A stretch of DNA of 64,000 nt from Aegicerativicinus sediminis (GCF_015476115.1 NZ_CP064295.1:2102001-2166000); one strand, 5' to 3'; counted from the stretch's first letter, positions 25,664-34,819 are shown. Program-made: numbers and translations. The notes: a model not told the origin generated them from the letters alone.

Positions 25664-26563
25664 TTAAAATTTAAACTTGTAACCCACTAATATATTTTTG
25701 GGAAAATTACCTGCATTATCAACCAAAATTGCCACAACTTCATTGTATTGAACCGAAATATATCCATTTTTCGCTACCTTAAAATCTGCACCTATCCCTA
25801 AACTGAATGGGGTTTCAAATGTGGCATTATCAATTTTTTCTTCTACTAGTTCGTTATCTACATTATAGTAAGATCTTTCAGCATTAATAAAACCCAAAGT
25901 GGCAAAGGTCAGGTTGGCAAATAAATTGAAATTTGGATTTTTAATGATTTTGAATCTATACCCAATCGCCAACTCAGTATTCTGATAATTTAATTCGTCA
26001 GATTTCAATATTTGTCTTGCCTGAAAATACAGTGCATGCCGAGGAAAATTTCCTTCGTCAATCAATTCAAGTTCAACACCAAGTTGGGGTAATATTTCGT
26101 CCTCAGGATTTTCAAAAAGAGGAATATTCGTAATTCCACCTAAGAATGATCCATTTATCACGATCTTTGCTCTCTGCGATTGTTTTAAATAATTAGGATC
26201 CGCCTTTGTGTTCTGGGAGTCAATAAACTCACTAAGATGAAACAAAGTGAAGCGTAATTTTTTTAATTCCTTTTCCGTTGGATTAGTATATTTAGATAGT
26301 GTCTGCTTATAGGCCCCATCATATTTATGTCCTTTTATACGATTGTTTTCCAACTCAACTATCTCACCGTCGGATGTGCGAATGAAATACCGGTAGTGAT
26401 GTTGATCCAGAGTCCATAGTAAATCTAGGTCACCGTTAATAGCGGAAGTTAAATTCAAACCCTTGTAGGGCACAGATTGAGAATCTTGACCATAGCAAAT
26501 AAAGGAGAATAAAATTATGAGAATAGAAATTAAGGAGCGATCAAAAATTAGGGCTTTCAGCAT
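25664..26563 (-). CDS. Exported beta-rich protein, probably outer-membrane, unknown function
   Basis: 299 aa with an N-terminal signal sequence (ISILIILFSFICYGQD). The first third reads as a soluble domain. The second half has alternating hydrophobic/polar strands ending in aromatic residues (ALYFQARQIL, TELAIGYRFKI, FNLFANLTFATLGF) and terminates in VGYKFKF, the C-terminal aromatic signature of outer-membrane beta-barrels. I do not recognise a named family. It converges tail to tail with the TonB-like lipoprotein gene with no spacing and lies 51 nt downstream of the membrane glycosyltransferase end on the same strand. Confidence 0.65.
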   Translation of the reverse strand: MLKALIFDRSLISILIILFSFICYGQDSQSVPYKGLNLTSAINGDLDLLWTLDQHHYRYFIRTSDGEIVELENNRIKGHKYDGAYKQTLSKYTNPTEKELKKLRFTLFHLSEFIDSQNTKADPNYLKQSQRAKIVINGSFLGGITNIPLFENPEDEILPQLGVELELIDEGNFPRHALYFQARQILKSDELNYQNTELAIGYRFKIIKNPNFNLFANLTFATLGFINAERSYYNVDNELVEEKIDNATFETPFSLGIGADFKVAKNGYISVQYNEVVAILVDNAGNFPKNILVGYKFKF

Positions 26564-26614
26564 GATTTTCAGTATTACTGAGATACTCTAAAGCTACCAA
26601 AAATTTTAATAATG

Positions 26615-27739
26615 TTAAGCTGAAAATTTTCTTCCCTTCCATTTGTAAGGTCCAAAATAACTTGAAAACAAAACAACAAAAAGATAAAAGGGATAAACCA
26701 ACGAGATCCACCAAAATGAAAATAGCAATTTTTCCTGCTTAAAAAATCTAGCGGATTTAAAAAGAAGTAGAAAATCTACTCCAAATTTCACAACTGCAAT
26801 TTGTAAAAGAAGTTTTATATAAGTTGGTTCTAAGAGTGCAAAAACAAGAAATGTAAGTAATGTGAAATTCATTAAAATGATTATTATTCCTAAAGCAAGT
26901 GACAATAAATTAGATTTTACCCCCATTTTTTTAAGCCAGCGTTTCTTTTGGGAAAACAACTCCTCCAAACTCTGTTCAGCCTTTGTAAAGACTGTCGCCT
27001 TATTGGTTTTTAAATAACCGATTAAATTTTTATTTCTTTCGCTTACCTTTTGAAGAAGAAATATATCATCACCACTGGCAACATCATTATTGCCTTCAAA
27101 ACCCTTTAGTAGGTGAAATAAAGATTTGTTGTAAATGAGGTTCGCCCCATTGCTGAGCAATGGATTTTTAAGACCATAGCTACCCATTGTAATGGCTTGA
27201 AGTATAAGTGTTTCAAGCGCTTGAAATCGCTCAAGTATAGATTTTGTTGGTGAGATTGATACAGGAGCAATAATAAATTCTTTTTTGGATGAAAGAATAT
27301 AAGTGTTTATGGCGTCTAGCCAATATATCTGAACAATACAATCTGCATCTGTGGTAATAATCCATTCGTTTTTGGCTTCTTGAATGCCCTTGTCAATGGC
27401 ATCTTTTTTTGGCGAACTCGAGAGTCGTTCATTCTCCAATACCATTAGATTGATTTTTGATTTTTCTTTAAAACCTTTGATTATTTCTATTGAATTGTCA
27501 TCAGAGTCATCATTCACTAAAATAACTTCGAACAATGAGTTTGGATATGCAATACGGTCTAGTGAGGCTAATAGAAGAGGTAGATTTTCAGACTCATTTC
27601 TAAAAGGTATAACAATGGTGAACTTTAATCTTTTAGAATCTTCCTGAAGCTTAATTTCTTCAACCTTTTCAAAACCTATTATCATAGTTCCTATGATAAT
27701 GGTATATACTATTAAAACCAGAAAAATAAATAAAGACAT
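26615..27739 (-). CDS. Membrane-bound GT2 family glycosyltransferase (processive type)
   Basis: 374 aa when started at the ATG at 27739; a TTG at 27757 would add six residues. TM1 (FIFLVLIVYTIIIGTMII) precedes a GT-A domain with KFTIVIPFRNESENLP, LVNDDSDDNS, the metal-binding TTDADCIV and the QKKRW motif (Q/RxxRW) of processive synthases. Two or three C-terminal helices follow. It resembles the cellulose synthase/hyaluronan synthase-like class and probably makes or extends an envelope glycan. It stands outside the exopolysaccharide cluster. Confidence 0.85.
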   Translation of the reverse strand: MSLFIFLVLIVYTIIIGTMIIGFEKVEEIKLQEDSKRLKFTIVIPFRNESENLPLLLASLDRIAYPNSLFEVILVNDDSDDNSIEIIKGFKEKSKINLMVLENERLSSSPKKDAIDKGIQEAKNEWIITTDADCIVQIYWLDAINTYILSSKKEFIIAPVSISPTKSILERFQALETLILQAITMGSYGLKNPLLSNGANLIYNKSLFHLLKGFEGNNDVASGDDIFLLQKVSERNKNLIGYLKTNKATVFTKAEQSLEELFSQKKRWLKKMGVKSNLLSLALGIIIILMNFTLLTFLVFALLEPTYIKLLLQIAVVKFGVDFLLLFKSARFFKQEKLLFSFWWISLVYPFYLFVVLFSSYFGPYKWKGRKFSA

Positions 27740-27756
27740 AAGGAGTTTATAATACA

Positions 27757-27795
27757 ATAAACCTCCTTCACTTAAAAGGTTGTACGGAGGTTTAT
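27757..27795. promoter_or_regulatory. Ten-bp inverted repeat between divergent genes
   Basis: ATAAACCTCC (27757-27766) and GGAGGTTTAT (27786-27795) are perfect inverted copies separated by 19 nt. They lie just upstream of the membrane glycosyltransferase start on one side and 23 nt before a -7 box serving the other side. It may be an operator or a 5'-leader hairpin. Confidence 0.45.
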
Positions 27796-27817
27796 GGCGA
27801 CCGTAAAGTTATTTGTT

Positions 27818-27825
27818 TAGATTTG
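27818..27825 (+). promoter_or_regulatory. -7 promoter box TAGATTTG
   Basis: Matches TAnnTTTG 46 nt before the ATG of the outer-membrane protein. No perfect TTTG is seen at -33. It would drive the operon outer-membrane protein, ruvC, hemW. Confidence 0.45.
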
Positions 27826-27871
27826 TAAATACTAAGAAATTCAATGTCTCTTTGTAAATAGAATTACTTAA

Positions 27872-28504
27872 ATGAAATCAATGTCCCGAATCTTAATTGT
27901 TTTAGCAGTCTTATTTTCTACTGTTTTAGAACTTCAAGCCCAAAGAGTAAATAACCGTTGGAAGGCCCAAATTGGTGTTGGAGTCAACCGGCCATTTTGG
28001 AGTGGTTTTGAAGATGGTTTGTATGCCAATGACATTAATGGGCCTACTGTAAATCTTGGTCTCCAATATATGTTTTCTGAAACGCTTGGAGCAAAATTAG
28101 ATTACGGTTTTAATCGTATGAAGAATGCCGATGAGGTGCCAAACTTCAAAATAAATTATTCAAGAATAAATGCACAAGTGGTTTACGATCCTTCAAACGC
28201 AATTGGGTTTTTGCCTAATCGAATGCGGATAGTTCTTCATGCTGGGCCTGGATATAGTATAGTAAAGCCCTTGGGTGGGTTGCAAACCGATCAATCTTAT
28301 TTAAATGCTATGGGAGGCACCGAATTTCATTATGGACTTTCTGATTCCCTTTCCCTTTTTCTGGATGTTGCCTATGTTTATGGGTTTACATCGCTTGATG
28401 ATTACAATCCTACTATAGAAGGTCTAGGGGCATTTAATGGCGATTTATTATATGCAACTATTGGTGTTTCAATTTCTTTAAGTGGGTGTTATACCTGTAA
28501 TTAA
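27872..28504 (+). CDS. Outer-membrane beta-barrel protein
   Basis: 210 aa with a signal peptide (SRILIVLAVLFSTVLELQAQ). The mature part shows about eight amphipathic strands (WKAQIGVGVNRPFW, VNLGLQYMFSETLGAKLDYGF, MRIVLHAGPGYSIV, LYATIGVSISLSG) like an OmpA-type or OmpW-type small barrel, with a variant C-terminus (SGCYTCN) that ends in a Cys pair. No OmpA peptidoglycan-binding domain is attached. Its TAA shares a base with the ruvC ATG, so the two are co-translated. Confidence 0.75.
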   Translation: MKSMSRILIVLAVLFSTVLELQAQRVNNRWKAQIGVGVNRPFWSGFEDGLYANDINGPTVNLGLQYMFSETLGAKLDYGFNRMKNADEVPNFKINYSRINAQVVYDPSNAIGFLPNRMRIVLHAGPGYSIVKPLGGLQTDQSYLNAMGGTEFHYGLSDSLSLFLDVAYVYGFTSLDDYNPTIEGLGAFNGDLLYATIGVSISLSGCYTCN

Positions 28505-29055
28505 TGGAACAAGAAAAAATTATATTAGGTATAGATCCTGGAACAACCATAATGGGTTTCGGACTAATAAAAGTTGTTCGGAAATCCATGGTTTTTATGC
28601 AATTGAATGAATTGGATTTAAAGAAATATTCTGATCATTACCTAAAGTTGAAATTGATTTTTGAACGGACTATAGAATTGATTGAAACTTATCACCCTGA
28701 TGAAATAGCCATTGAAGCACCTTTCTTTGGAAAAAACGTTCAAAGTATGTTGAAATTAGGTCGTGCCCAAGGTGTGGCAATGGCCGCGGGTCTTTCCAGA
28801 GAAATTCCAATTACAGAATATTCTCCAAAGAAGATTAAAATGGCGATTACGGGTAATGGAAATGCAAGTAAGGAACAGGTCGCCAAAATGCTTCAACAAA
28901 CTTTGAAACTTAAATCCTTGCCCAATAACCTAGATGCTACGGATGGTTTAGCAGCGGCGGTTTGTCATTTCTATAATGATGGAAGGGTAGAGGGAAGTAA
29001 GAGTTATTCTGGTTGGGGCGCGTTCGTAAAACAAAATTTAGATCGTATAGACTAA
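28504..29055 (+). CDS. ruvC: Crossover junction endodeoxyribonuclease RuvC
   Basis: 183 aa, normal length for RuvC. The four catalytic acidic residues are present: D11 in GIDPGTT, E71 in IAIEAPFF, and D144/D147 in NNLDATDGLAAAVCH. The conserved FGKNVQSMLKLGRAQGV segment contacts the junction. RuvC dimers cut Holliday junctions during recombinational repair with RuvAB. The unusual feature is its translational coupling (TAATG) to an outer-membrane protein upstream; hemW follows after 10 nt. Confidence 0.97.
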   Translation: MEQEKIILGIDPGTTIMGFGLIKVVRKSMVFMQLNELDLKKYSDHYLKLKLIFERTIELIETYHPDEIAIEAPFFGKNVQSMLKLGRAQGVAMAAGLSREIPITEYSPKKIKMAITGNGNASKEQVAKMLQQTLKLKSLPNNLDATDGLAAAVCHFYNDGRVEGSKSYSGWGAFVKQNLDRID

Positions 29056-29065
29056 TTAGTGGTTC

Positions 29066-30196
29066 TTGGCAGGCATCTACATCCATATTCCATTCTGTAA
29101 ACAGGCATGTTTTTACTGTGATTTCCATTTTTCGACTTCCTTGAAGCATTCAGGAGACATGGTTGAAGCTTTAATGAAGGAAATCCAACTTCGAAAACTC
29201 GAGGTTAATGAACCAATTGAAACCATTTATTTTGGTGGAGGTACGCCAAGTTTGTTTGGTAAAGAAGCATTTGATTCTCTATTTCAATCGCTTTATAATG
29301 AATTTGAAATCAGCGAATCTGCTGAAATAACACTCGAGGCAAACCCAGATGACCTTTCAGAGGAGAAAATAAGGGAGTTATCAAATTCACCCATAAATCG
29401 ACTCAGTATTGGGGTGCAGAGTTTTTTCCCTGAACACTTAAAGTTAATGAACCGCGCTCATACTACAGATCAGGCACATTCAAGTTTAAAATTGGCAACC
29501 AAGTATTTTGAGAATATAACAGTCGATTTAATTTACGGAATACCGAAAATGACAATTGATGAATGGGATTATAATCTTAATCAAGTTTTAAGATATAACA
29601 TTCCACATATATCTTGTTATGCCTTAACTGTGGAACCGAATACGGCGTTGGCGTCATTTATCAAAAAAGGGACATATCCACCTGTCGATGAAACGGTTGC
29701 TTTAACTCATTTCGATTATTTAAGAAAAAAGTCAAGGAGTAACGGATTTGTGCATTATGAAATTTCAAATTTGGGATTGCCAGGCTATTTTTCAAAACAC
29801 AACACCAGTTACTGGAAAGGGGATATCTATTTAGGAATAGGGCCATCTGCGCATTCATTTGACGGTATTCAGCGTTCATGGAACATAAGTAATAATGTCA
29901 AATACCTTAAGGCGATCAAAGAAGGTCAACTGCCTTCTGAAACTGAGCAGTTGTCTATTACAGATCGTTACAATGAATATATTATGACTGGATTGCGCAC
30001 AATATGGGGTGTGTCCTTAACTGAAGTTGAAAATAGGTTTGGTGAAATGTATACTCAGTTTTTGATGAGTGAGGCCCAGCCTAAAATTGAAGCATCTATT
30101 CTTAAGTTCGAGACAGGTAAATTGAGTGTTTTGGAGAATTCACGTTTTCTGTCCGACGGCATAGCCTCCGATCTTTTTTATATAGATGACCAATAA
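29066..30196 (+). CDS. hemW: Radical SAM heme chaperone HemW
   Basis: 376 aa from a TTG start, which places the conserved GIYIHIPFCKQACFYCDFHF at residues 3-22; no ATG lies before it. The CX3CX2C iron-sulfur cluster motif is intact, and DF follows it as in HemW. Further landmarks are IYFGGGTPSLF, SIGVQSF and YEISNLGLPGYFSKHNTSYW. HemW carries heme and delivers it to respiratory proteins; the older label is oxygen-independent coproporphyrinogen oxidase-like. Confidence 0.95.
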   Translation: MAGIYIHIPFCKQACFYCDFHFSTSLKHSGDMVEALMKEIQLRKLEVNEPIETIYFGGGTPSLFGKEAFDSLFQSLYNEFEISESAEITLEANPDDLSEEKIRELSNSPINRLSIGVQSFFPEHLKLMNRAHTTDQAHSSLKLATKYFENITVDLIYGIPKMTIDEWDYNLNQVLRYNIPHISCYALTVEPNTALASFIKKGTYPPVDETVALTHFDYLRKKSRSNGFVHYEISNLGLPGYFSKHNTSYWKGDIYLGIGPSAHSFDGIQRSWNISNNVKYLKAIKEGQLPSETEQLSITDRYNEYIMTGLRTIWGVSLTEVENRFGEMYTQFLMSEAQPKIEASILKFETGKLSVLENSRFLSDGIASDLFYIDDQ

Positions 30197-30254
30197 GGTT
30201 GCTGTCGCATGTTTGAATGCTTATCTTTACTTTAATCAGATAAATTCTAGTTAG

Positions 30255-30875
30255 TTGGAAACATTTTTTGGAATAGTAATAGGTACTTTGGCAAGTTTAG
30301 GCATTGTCACCTATTGGCGATCATTTCGTAAAAAACTTCAAACTAAGACCCAGTCTGTAATTCTTCTTGAGAAAATTAGAACCGTTTGTAAATTGATAAC
30401 TGTTGAGGGAGATTTTGCTGAGATTTACCATTATGAAAATGTGAAAGAACGTTTTCTTAAACTTATTGAAAGCCGAAAAAAGGCTTTAGTTGTAATCAAT
30501 GCCAAGGCACATGTGGGCTATGATTTGTCTAAAATTGTAATGGAATCTGATACTAACCGTAGGATGGTAATATTGAAGAACTTTCCTCAACCTGAGGTTC
30601 TCAGTATTGAAACAAACTTAACGTACTACGATAAAAAAGAAGGGTACTTCAATAAGTTTAAGGCTTCAGATCTTACAGGGCTCAATGCCGATGCAAGACA
30701 ACATATTTTAGATAAGGTTCCTGACAGTGGTTTGTTGGACGCCGCAAGGCAGGAAGCTTTAGAAGCTATTCTTTTAATTGAATCCATAGTGGAAACCATT
30801 GGTTGGAAATTAGATTATTCTTCGCTTAAACTACCTGAAAAATCACAAAAGGTCATTGTGGACAAAGAGAATTAG
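30255..30875 (+). CDS. DUF4230 family membrane-anchored protein
   Basis: 206 aa from a TTG start, which gives an N-terminal helix (FFGIVIGTLASLGIVTYW) anchoring the protein. The rest is a soluble domain (TVCKLITVEGDFAEIYHYEN, KKALVVINAKAHVGYDLSKI, DARQHILDKVPDSGLLDAAR) that matches the DUF4230 pattern. Function unknown. It is followed after 2 nt by the YjbR gene, so the two are likely co-transcribed. Confidence 0.75.
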   Translation: METFFGIVIGTLASLGIVTYWRSFRKKLQTKTQSVILLEKIRTVCKLITVEGDFAEIYHYENVKERFLKLIESRKKALVVINAKAHVGYDLSKIVMESDTNRRMVILKNFPQPEVLSIETNLTYYDKKEGYFNKFKASDLTGLNADARQHILDKVPDSGLLDAARQEALEAILLIESIVETIGWKLDYSSLKLPEKSQKVIVDKEN

Positions 30876-30877
30876 AA

Positions 30878-31249
30878 ATGATTAATGCGGACTTTTTAAG
30901 GGATTATTGTTTAAGAAAAAAGGGAGTTACCGAAGGCTTCCCTTTTGACGGGGATACCCTGGTATTGAAAGTTATGGGGAAAATGTTTGCATTAATTTCC
31001 CTTGAAAAGTTTGAAGAGGGTAAAGGTTCGATAAATTTAAAATGCGATCCTGAGTATGCCTTGGAACTTCGTGAAACTTACAATTGCATTACCCCAGGTT
31101 ACCACATGAGCAAAGTGCATTGGAATACAGTGGAAGTCCAATCGGGTGAAATTTCTATCCAATTGATCACTGAATTAATAGATCACTCCTATCAAAAAGT
31201 GGTAGAAACCCTCACAAATAAATTGAAAGCGGAACTCGAAGGGTTATAG
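30878..31249 (+). CDS. MmcQ/YjbR family protein
   Basis: 123 aa, complete for the family. Features are the N-terminal DYCLRKKGVTEGFPFDGDTL, the central VMGKMFALISLE, NLKCDPEYALELRE and the C-terminal HWNTVEV with a final helix. The fold resembles the CyaY-like double-wing DNA-binding type and the protein is annotated as DNA-binding, though targets are unknown. It converges with a 47-aa membrane protein gene, with 2 nt between the stops. Confidence 0.88.
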   Translation: MINADFLRDYCLRKKGVTEGFPFDGDTLVLKVMGKMFALISLEKFEEGKGSINLKCDPEYALELRETYNCITPGYHMSKVHWNTVEVQSGEISIQLITELIDHSYQKVVETLTNKLKAELEGL

Positions 31250-31251
31250 AA

Positions 31252-31395
31252 TTACTCGTCCTTATTTTTATTGTTAAAGATTCCAAATCCCAGAGGAAGT
31301 AATAAAAACAAGAAAAAGAATTTCCCGGTAACTAGCCCAACAATTGTAATTGCTATACTTGCTAGGCTAATTATGATTAAAGTTTTCTTGCTCAT
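31252..31395 (-). CDS. Small membrane protein (47 aa)
   Basis: An ATG (31395-31393) to TAA ORF with two strongly hydrophobic segments: IIISLASIAITIVGLVTG and FFFLFLLLPLGFGIF. It has a basic start (MSKKT) and a charged tail (NNKNKDE). Such composition is hard to obtain by chance and is typical of small two-helix membrane proteins. It fills the gap between YjbR and the DUF885 lipoprotein. Function unknown. Confidence 0.6.
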   Translation of the reverse strand: MSKKTLIIISLASIAITIVGLVTGKFFFLFLLLPLGFGIFNNKNKDE

Positions 31396-31479
31396 TTAGG
31401 ATAATGTCTATTTTTACAGGAATTGAATTTTTCTTCGATTAATCAGCAATTTGTTCAAATACCATTCGAATATAACAAC

Positions 31480-33234
31480 ATGAAACAATTTTACCGACCA
31501 ATCAAAAATGTATTTTTAGTTCTAGCTGTAGTTGTCATTTCATTCTCCTGTGAAACGAATAAAAAGTCAAAATCAAACGAATCTGATCTTATCCATTTTA
31601 TTGAAACCTTTCAGGATCATAAAGGTTATGACCGCGATAAGTATCCTCTAGGTTTATTTGCTGAGGAATATTACAAAAATGAAGCAGAATTTGCACAAAA
31701 ATTGTTGGATTCACTATCTGGTATTTCTGCTGAAGGACTGTCTGAAACCAATCAAATTTCCTTGGAACTATTGAGGTTTCGGTTACAAGAAACCATCAAC
31801 CAATTTCAATTTGAAGCTTACCTGAACCCCTTATTATCAGATTCTGGATTTCACAGCAACCTAAATTACCAAGTTGGTTCTTTTAGCAATTACAAAGACG
31901 TCAAAGATTATTTGGAGAAGTTGAAGGCGATTCCTGTTTTTGTGGATCAACATTTTGAGCTTCTTCGTAAAGGAATGGGAAAAGGTATTGTACAACCTCG
32001 TGTGATTTTCAAGGGGTATGAATCTACATACGAGATGCATATAACGGAAGAATATGAATCTAACTTTTTCTATTCTCCATTTAAATCCTTGCCAAACGAT
32101 TTAACTGAACAACAAAAAGATTCAGTTTTAATTGTGGCCCAAAAACTTGTTGATTCTGTTGTTGTTCCACAATTTAAACGTATCAAAGAATTCTTTGAAA
32201 CAGAATACCTTCCAAATGCGCCAGAGATTATTGGTGTATCAAATCAACCGAATGGTTTGGACTATTACCAAAATAGAATTAACTATTACACCACAAGTAC
32301 ACAGTATACGGCTGATGATATACACAAAATAGGGTTGGAGGAAGTTTCCCGTATCAAATCTGAAATGGAGCAAATAATATCTGATTTAGGGTTCGAAGGA
32401 TCCTTTGATGATTTTTTCCATTTTCTCAGAACAGATCCCCAATTTTATGCTACTTCACCTAGAGAATTGTTAATGATTGCAAGGGATATGGCTAAACGAG
32501 TTGATGCCCAATTGCCGCGTTATTTTTTAACTCTTCCGCGTAAGCCTTATGGAGTTGCACCAGTGCCAGATGCCATTGCTCCAAAATATACTGGAGGAAG
32601 ATATGTAGGTACAAGTAAGGATAGTAAGGAACCAGGATATTATTGGGTTAATACATACGACTTGCCGAGTAGAACGTTATATACCTTGCCTTCCTTAACG
32701 GTTCATGAAGCTGTACCTGGTCATCATTTGCAGGGTGCATTAAATAACGAGTTGGGGGATAGCATTCCTAAGTTTAGGAGGAATATGTATTTATCTGCCT
32801 ATGGAGAAGGTTGGGGTTTGTATTGTGAATATTTGGCAGAGGAAATGGGTATGTATACAACCCCATATGAAAAATTTGGACAATTGACTTATGAAATGTG
32901 GAGAGCTTGCAGGCTGGTGGTCGATACGGGTATACATGCAAAGGGATGGACACGTGACCAAGTGGTTGAATTTATGTCTAAAAACACCGCATTATCCTTG
33001 CATGAAATAAATACAGAAACGGATAGATATATCTCTTGGCCTGGGCAGGCAATTTCTTATAAGATTGGAGAATTAAAGATTCGGGAGTTGCGCAAAAAAG
33101 CTGAGGAATACTTAGGTTCCGATTTTGATATACGCAAGTTTCATGAAGTAATATTAGAACAAGGAACCGTCACCCTCCCTATACTTGAAAAAAGGGTTCT
33201 TGCCTATATTCAAAAGGCAAATAACAAAGAGTAA
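31480..33234 (+). CDS. DUF885 family lipoprotein, putative metallopeptidase
   Basis: 584 aa from ATG 31480, which gives a lipoprotein signal ending in VVISFSC; the ATG at 31423 only adds a hydrophilic leader. DUF885 proteins are peptidase-like with an HExxxGH zinc motif, here TVHEAVPGHHLQG near residues 407-419. A downstream Glu-containing helix (SAYGEGWGLYCEYLAEEMG) is the probable third ligand region. Location is inferred to be the periplasmic face of a membrane. Substrate unknown. Confidence 0.88.
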   Translation: MKQFYRPIKNVFLVLAVVVISFSCETNKKSKSNESDLIHFIETFQDHKGYDRDKYPLGLFAEEYYKNEAEFAQKLLDSLSGISAEGLSETNQISLELLRFRLQETINQFQFEAYLNPLLSDSGFHSNLNYQVGSFSNYKDVKDYLEKLKAIPVFVDQHFELLRKGMGKGIVQPRVIFKGYESTYEMHITEEYESNFFYSPFKSLPNDLTEQQKDSVLIVAQKLVDSVVVPQFKRIKEFFETEYLPNAPEIIGVSNQPNGLDYYQNRINYYTTSTQYTADDIHKIGLEEVSRIKSEMEQIISDLGFEGSFDDFFHFLRTDPQFYATSPRELLMIARDMAKRVDAQLPRYFLTLPRKPYGVAPVPDAIAPKYTGGRYVGTSKDSKEPGYYWVNTYDLPSRTLYTLPSLTVHEAVPGHHLQGALNNELGDSIPKFRRNMYLSAYGEGWGLYCEYLAEEMGMYTTPYEKFGQLTYEMWRACRLVVDTGIHAKGWTRDQVVEFMSKNTALSLHEINTETDRYISWPGQAISYKIGELKIRELRKKAEEYLGSDFDIRKFHEVILEQGTVTLPILEKRVLAYIQKANNKE

Positions 33235-33380
33235 ATTTCAGATAAACTGATTAAAGTCAACACTTATATTTAAAGAGCAGATTTTTAAGAGGATAGCTTT
33301 TTACATTCGTCGCTTAGATCGTTAAAACAGAATTAATGTTTATTTAATCGAATTGTAACATTAAAATTGAATTTTGTGTT

Positions 33381-33388
33381 TATATTTG
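33381..33388 (+). promoter_or_regulatory. -7 promoter box TATATTTG
   Basis: Exact TAnnTTTG match 55 nt before the STAS gene. No TTTG lies 17-23 nt upstream. Moderate support for an independent transcript. Confidence 0.45.
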
Positions 33389-33443
33389 ACTGAGAATCAA
33401 TTAATAGCCACAAATTGAGTTTTTATGTTTAATTATCCTGCTT

Positions 33444-33722
33444 ATGAATCTGAAAATTACAAATTACAACAACTTCTGTACGGTTAAGGGTGTACTCGAC
33501 AAGACCCACGTACCTTTTTTCTTAGACAAATTAAGAGACATTTTATTTGAAGTAGACTCATTAACAATGAGTTTGGAAGGTTTAGACCATATTGATGCCT
33601 ATGGTATGAAAGCCTTAAACCAAATTCATAATGAATTTATCAAATACAAAAAGCACTTATCTATAATAGGATTAAGAGGAAACGGGGTTTACCGCCATTT
33701 CAAGAAACATACTGCTGCTTAA
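33444..33722 (+). CDS. STAS-domain protein (anti-sigma factor antagonist-like)
   Basis: 92 aa, one compact STAS domain: KITNYNNFCTVKGVLDKTHV, then LTMSLEGLDHIDAYGMKALNQIH and LSIIGLRGNGVYRHF. In SpoIIAA-type antagonists the loop has D-S-S-G with a phosphorylatable serine; here it is DAYG, so the switch serine is absent. It may act as a constitutive binding partner or in another complex. The last four bases overlap the stop of the convergent DUF4407 gene (shared TTAA). Confidence 0.7.
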   Translation: MNLKITNYNNFCTVKGVLDKTHVPFFLDKLRDILFEVDSLTMSLEGLDHIDAYGMKALNQIHNEFIKYKKHLSIIGLRGNGVYRHFKKHTAA

Positions 33723-34819
33723 AGCACAGATTTTTGATGTTTCATAAAAGAATCAGCTTGGAGTTGTAACAGTTCCTTTGCCATTTTTCTTTTGTAATTG
33801 TACAATTCCTCTTCCTCGGAAAGATCCGTATACACTTTATCATTAATTGCGCTGTCGGTTTGCAATAGCACCTTTCGCTCATTAACCTTTTGGGTTACCC
33901 ACGTTTTAAGAGCTGTTTCTGAGTCTTCCAATTTAAAGTCATATTCACTTTTTGGTGAAATGAGTTTTGCGAAAATTGGAGCAGTTTCAATAGCAAGAAA
34001 TAAGAGAAATATAAAGAATGAAGGTAGCCACGGCAATTCGTTCAAAGCGTTAACCCTAGCCATTAAACCATCAAAATTGTCTATGATAGGTTGGGAATCT
34101 ACAACCTGGGCATCGTAAGTTGTTTCTAAATCAGAAATTTTTTGTTCGACCAATTTAATTTTCTCTGCATTTCCAGCCTTTAAGGTTTGAAGTTCTGCTA
34201 AAGCGGCATCGTGCTTATCACGTTTCTCTTTATAAACAGGACCCTTGCCCAATTTCATTGTTCCAGAGGTTCCTTCAGCTTCAGTGATATAAGTATCATA
34301 AAGGGCATTTACTTCGGCTTCCTTTGTAGTTATGTCATTTTGGAGATTTGTAATTTCCTGATTGAGATTTGTTATGGCTGGATTGTATTGTTGGGCAATT
34401 TGTTCCTTATTGGCAAGGGTAAGATCATTTTTTTGTTCCAATAAGACTCTATCGATTTCTTTTTGAAAAATCTTTAATTCTAAAGGTTTGGATATTACAA
34501 CCGCAATAATAATAGCAAGGAGAATTCTAGGAGTTGCTTGTAATAGCTCATCCATAAAACTATCGCGCTTTTTTATGGTGGAAACAATAAATCGATCCAA
34601 ATTAAAAATCAATAATCCCCAAACTAATCCAAAACCTACAGCGGCTGGTATATTGTCAAAAACAGTATATAGAGCATATCCAGAAGCTATAAATGCCATC
34701 AACGCAGTAAAAAATACCGTTGCACCTATACCGGCGTATTTGTTTTGTTCCCCATTGGAACAGGTTTTAAGAATTTCAGAATCAGAACCGGAACAAAGAA
34801 TGAAAAAGTCTTTAAGCAT
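33719..34819 (-). CDS. DUF4407 family membrane protein
   Basis: 366 aa. Membrane helices lie near residues 30-50 (GIGATVFFTALMAFIASGYAL), 60-78, 93-108 and 258-272. LLIFNLDRFIVSTIKKRD after the second helix is the conserved DUF4407 motif. A long coiled-coil region (about 120-240, rich in Glu/Lys/Gln) lies between the helix pairs. The family is common in Bacteroidota and its role is unknown. Upstream lies the terminator of the second BlaI/M56 operon, so it probably has its own promoter. Confidence 0.85.
   Translation of the reverse strand: MLKDFFILCSGSDSEILKTCSNGEQNKYAGIGATVFFTALMAFIASGYALYTVFDNIPAAVGFGLVWGLLIFNLDRFIVSTIKKRDSFMDELLQATPRILLAIIIAVVISKPLELKIFQKEIDRVLLEQKNDLTLANKEQIAQQYNPAITNLNQEITNLQNDITTKEAEVNALYDTYITEAEGTSGTMKLGKGPVYKEKRDKHDAALAELQTLKAGNAEKIKLVEQKISDLETTYDAQVVDSQPIIDNFDGLMARVNALNELPWLPSFFIFLLFLAIETAPIFAKLISPKSEYDFKLEDSETALKTWVTQKVNERKVLLQTDSAINDKVYTDLSEEEELYNYKRKMAKELLQLQADSFMKHQKSVL

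Noticed and set aside
27800-27807. ACCGTAAA, the reverse complement of part of the 21.3-kb direct repeat, near another promoter
   Set aside because: Only eight bases match and there is no second copy at 22 bp, so chance is likely.
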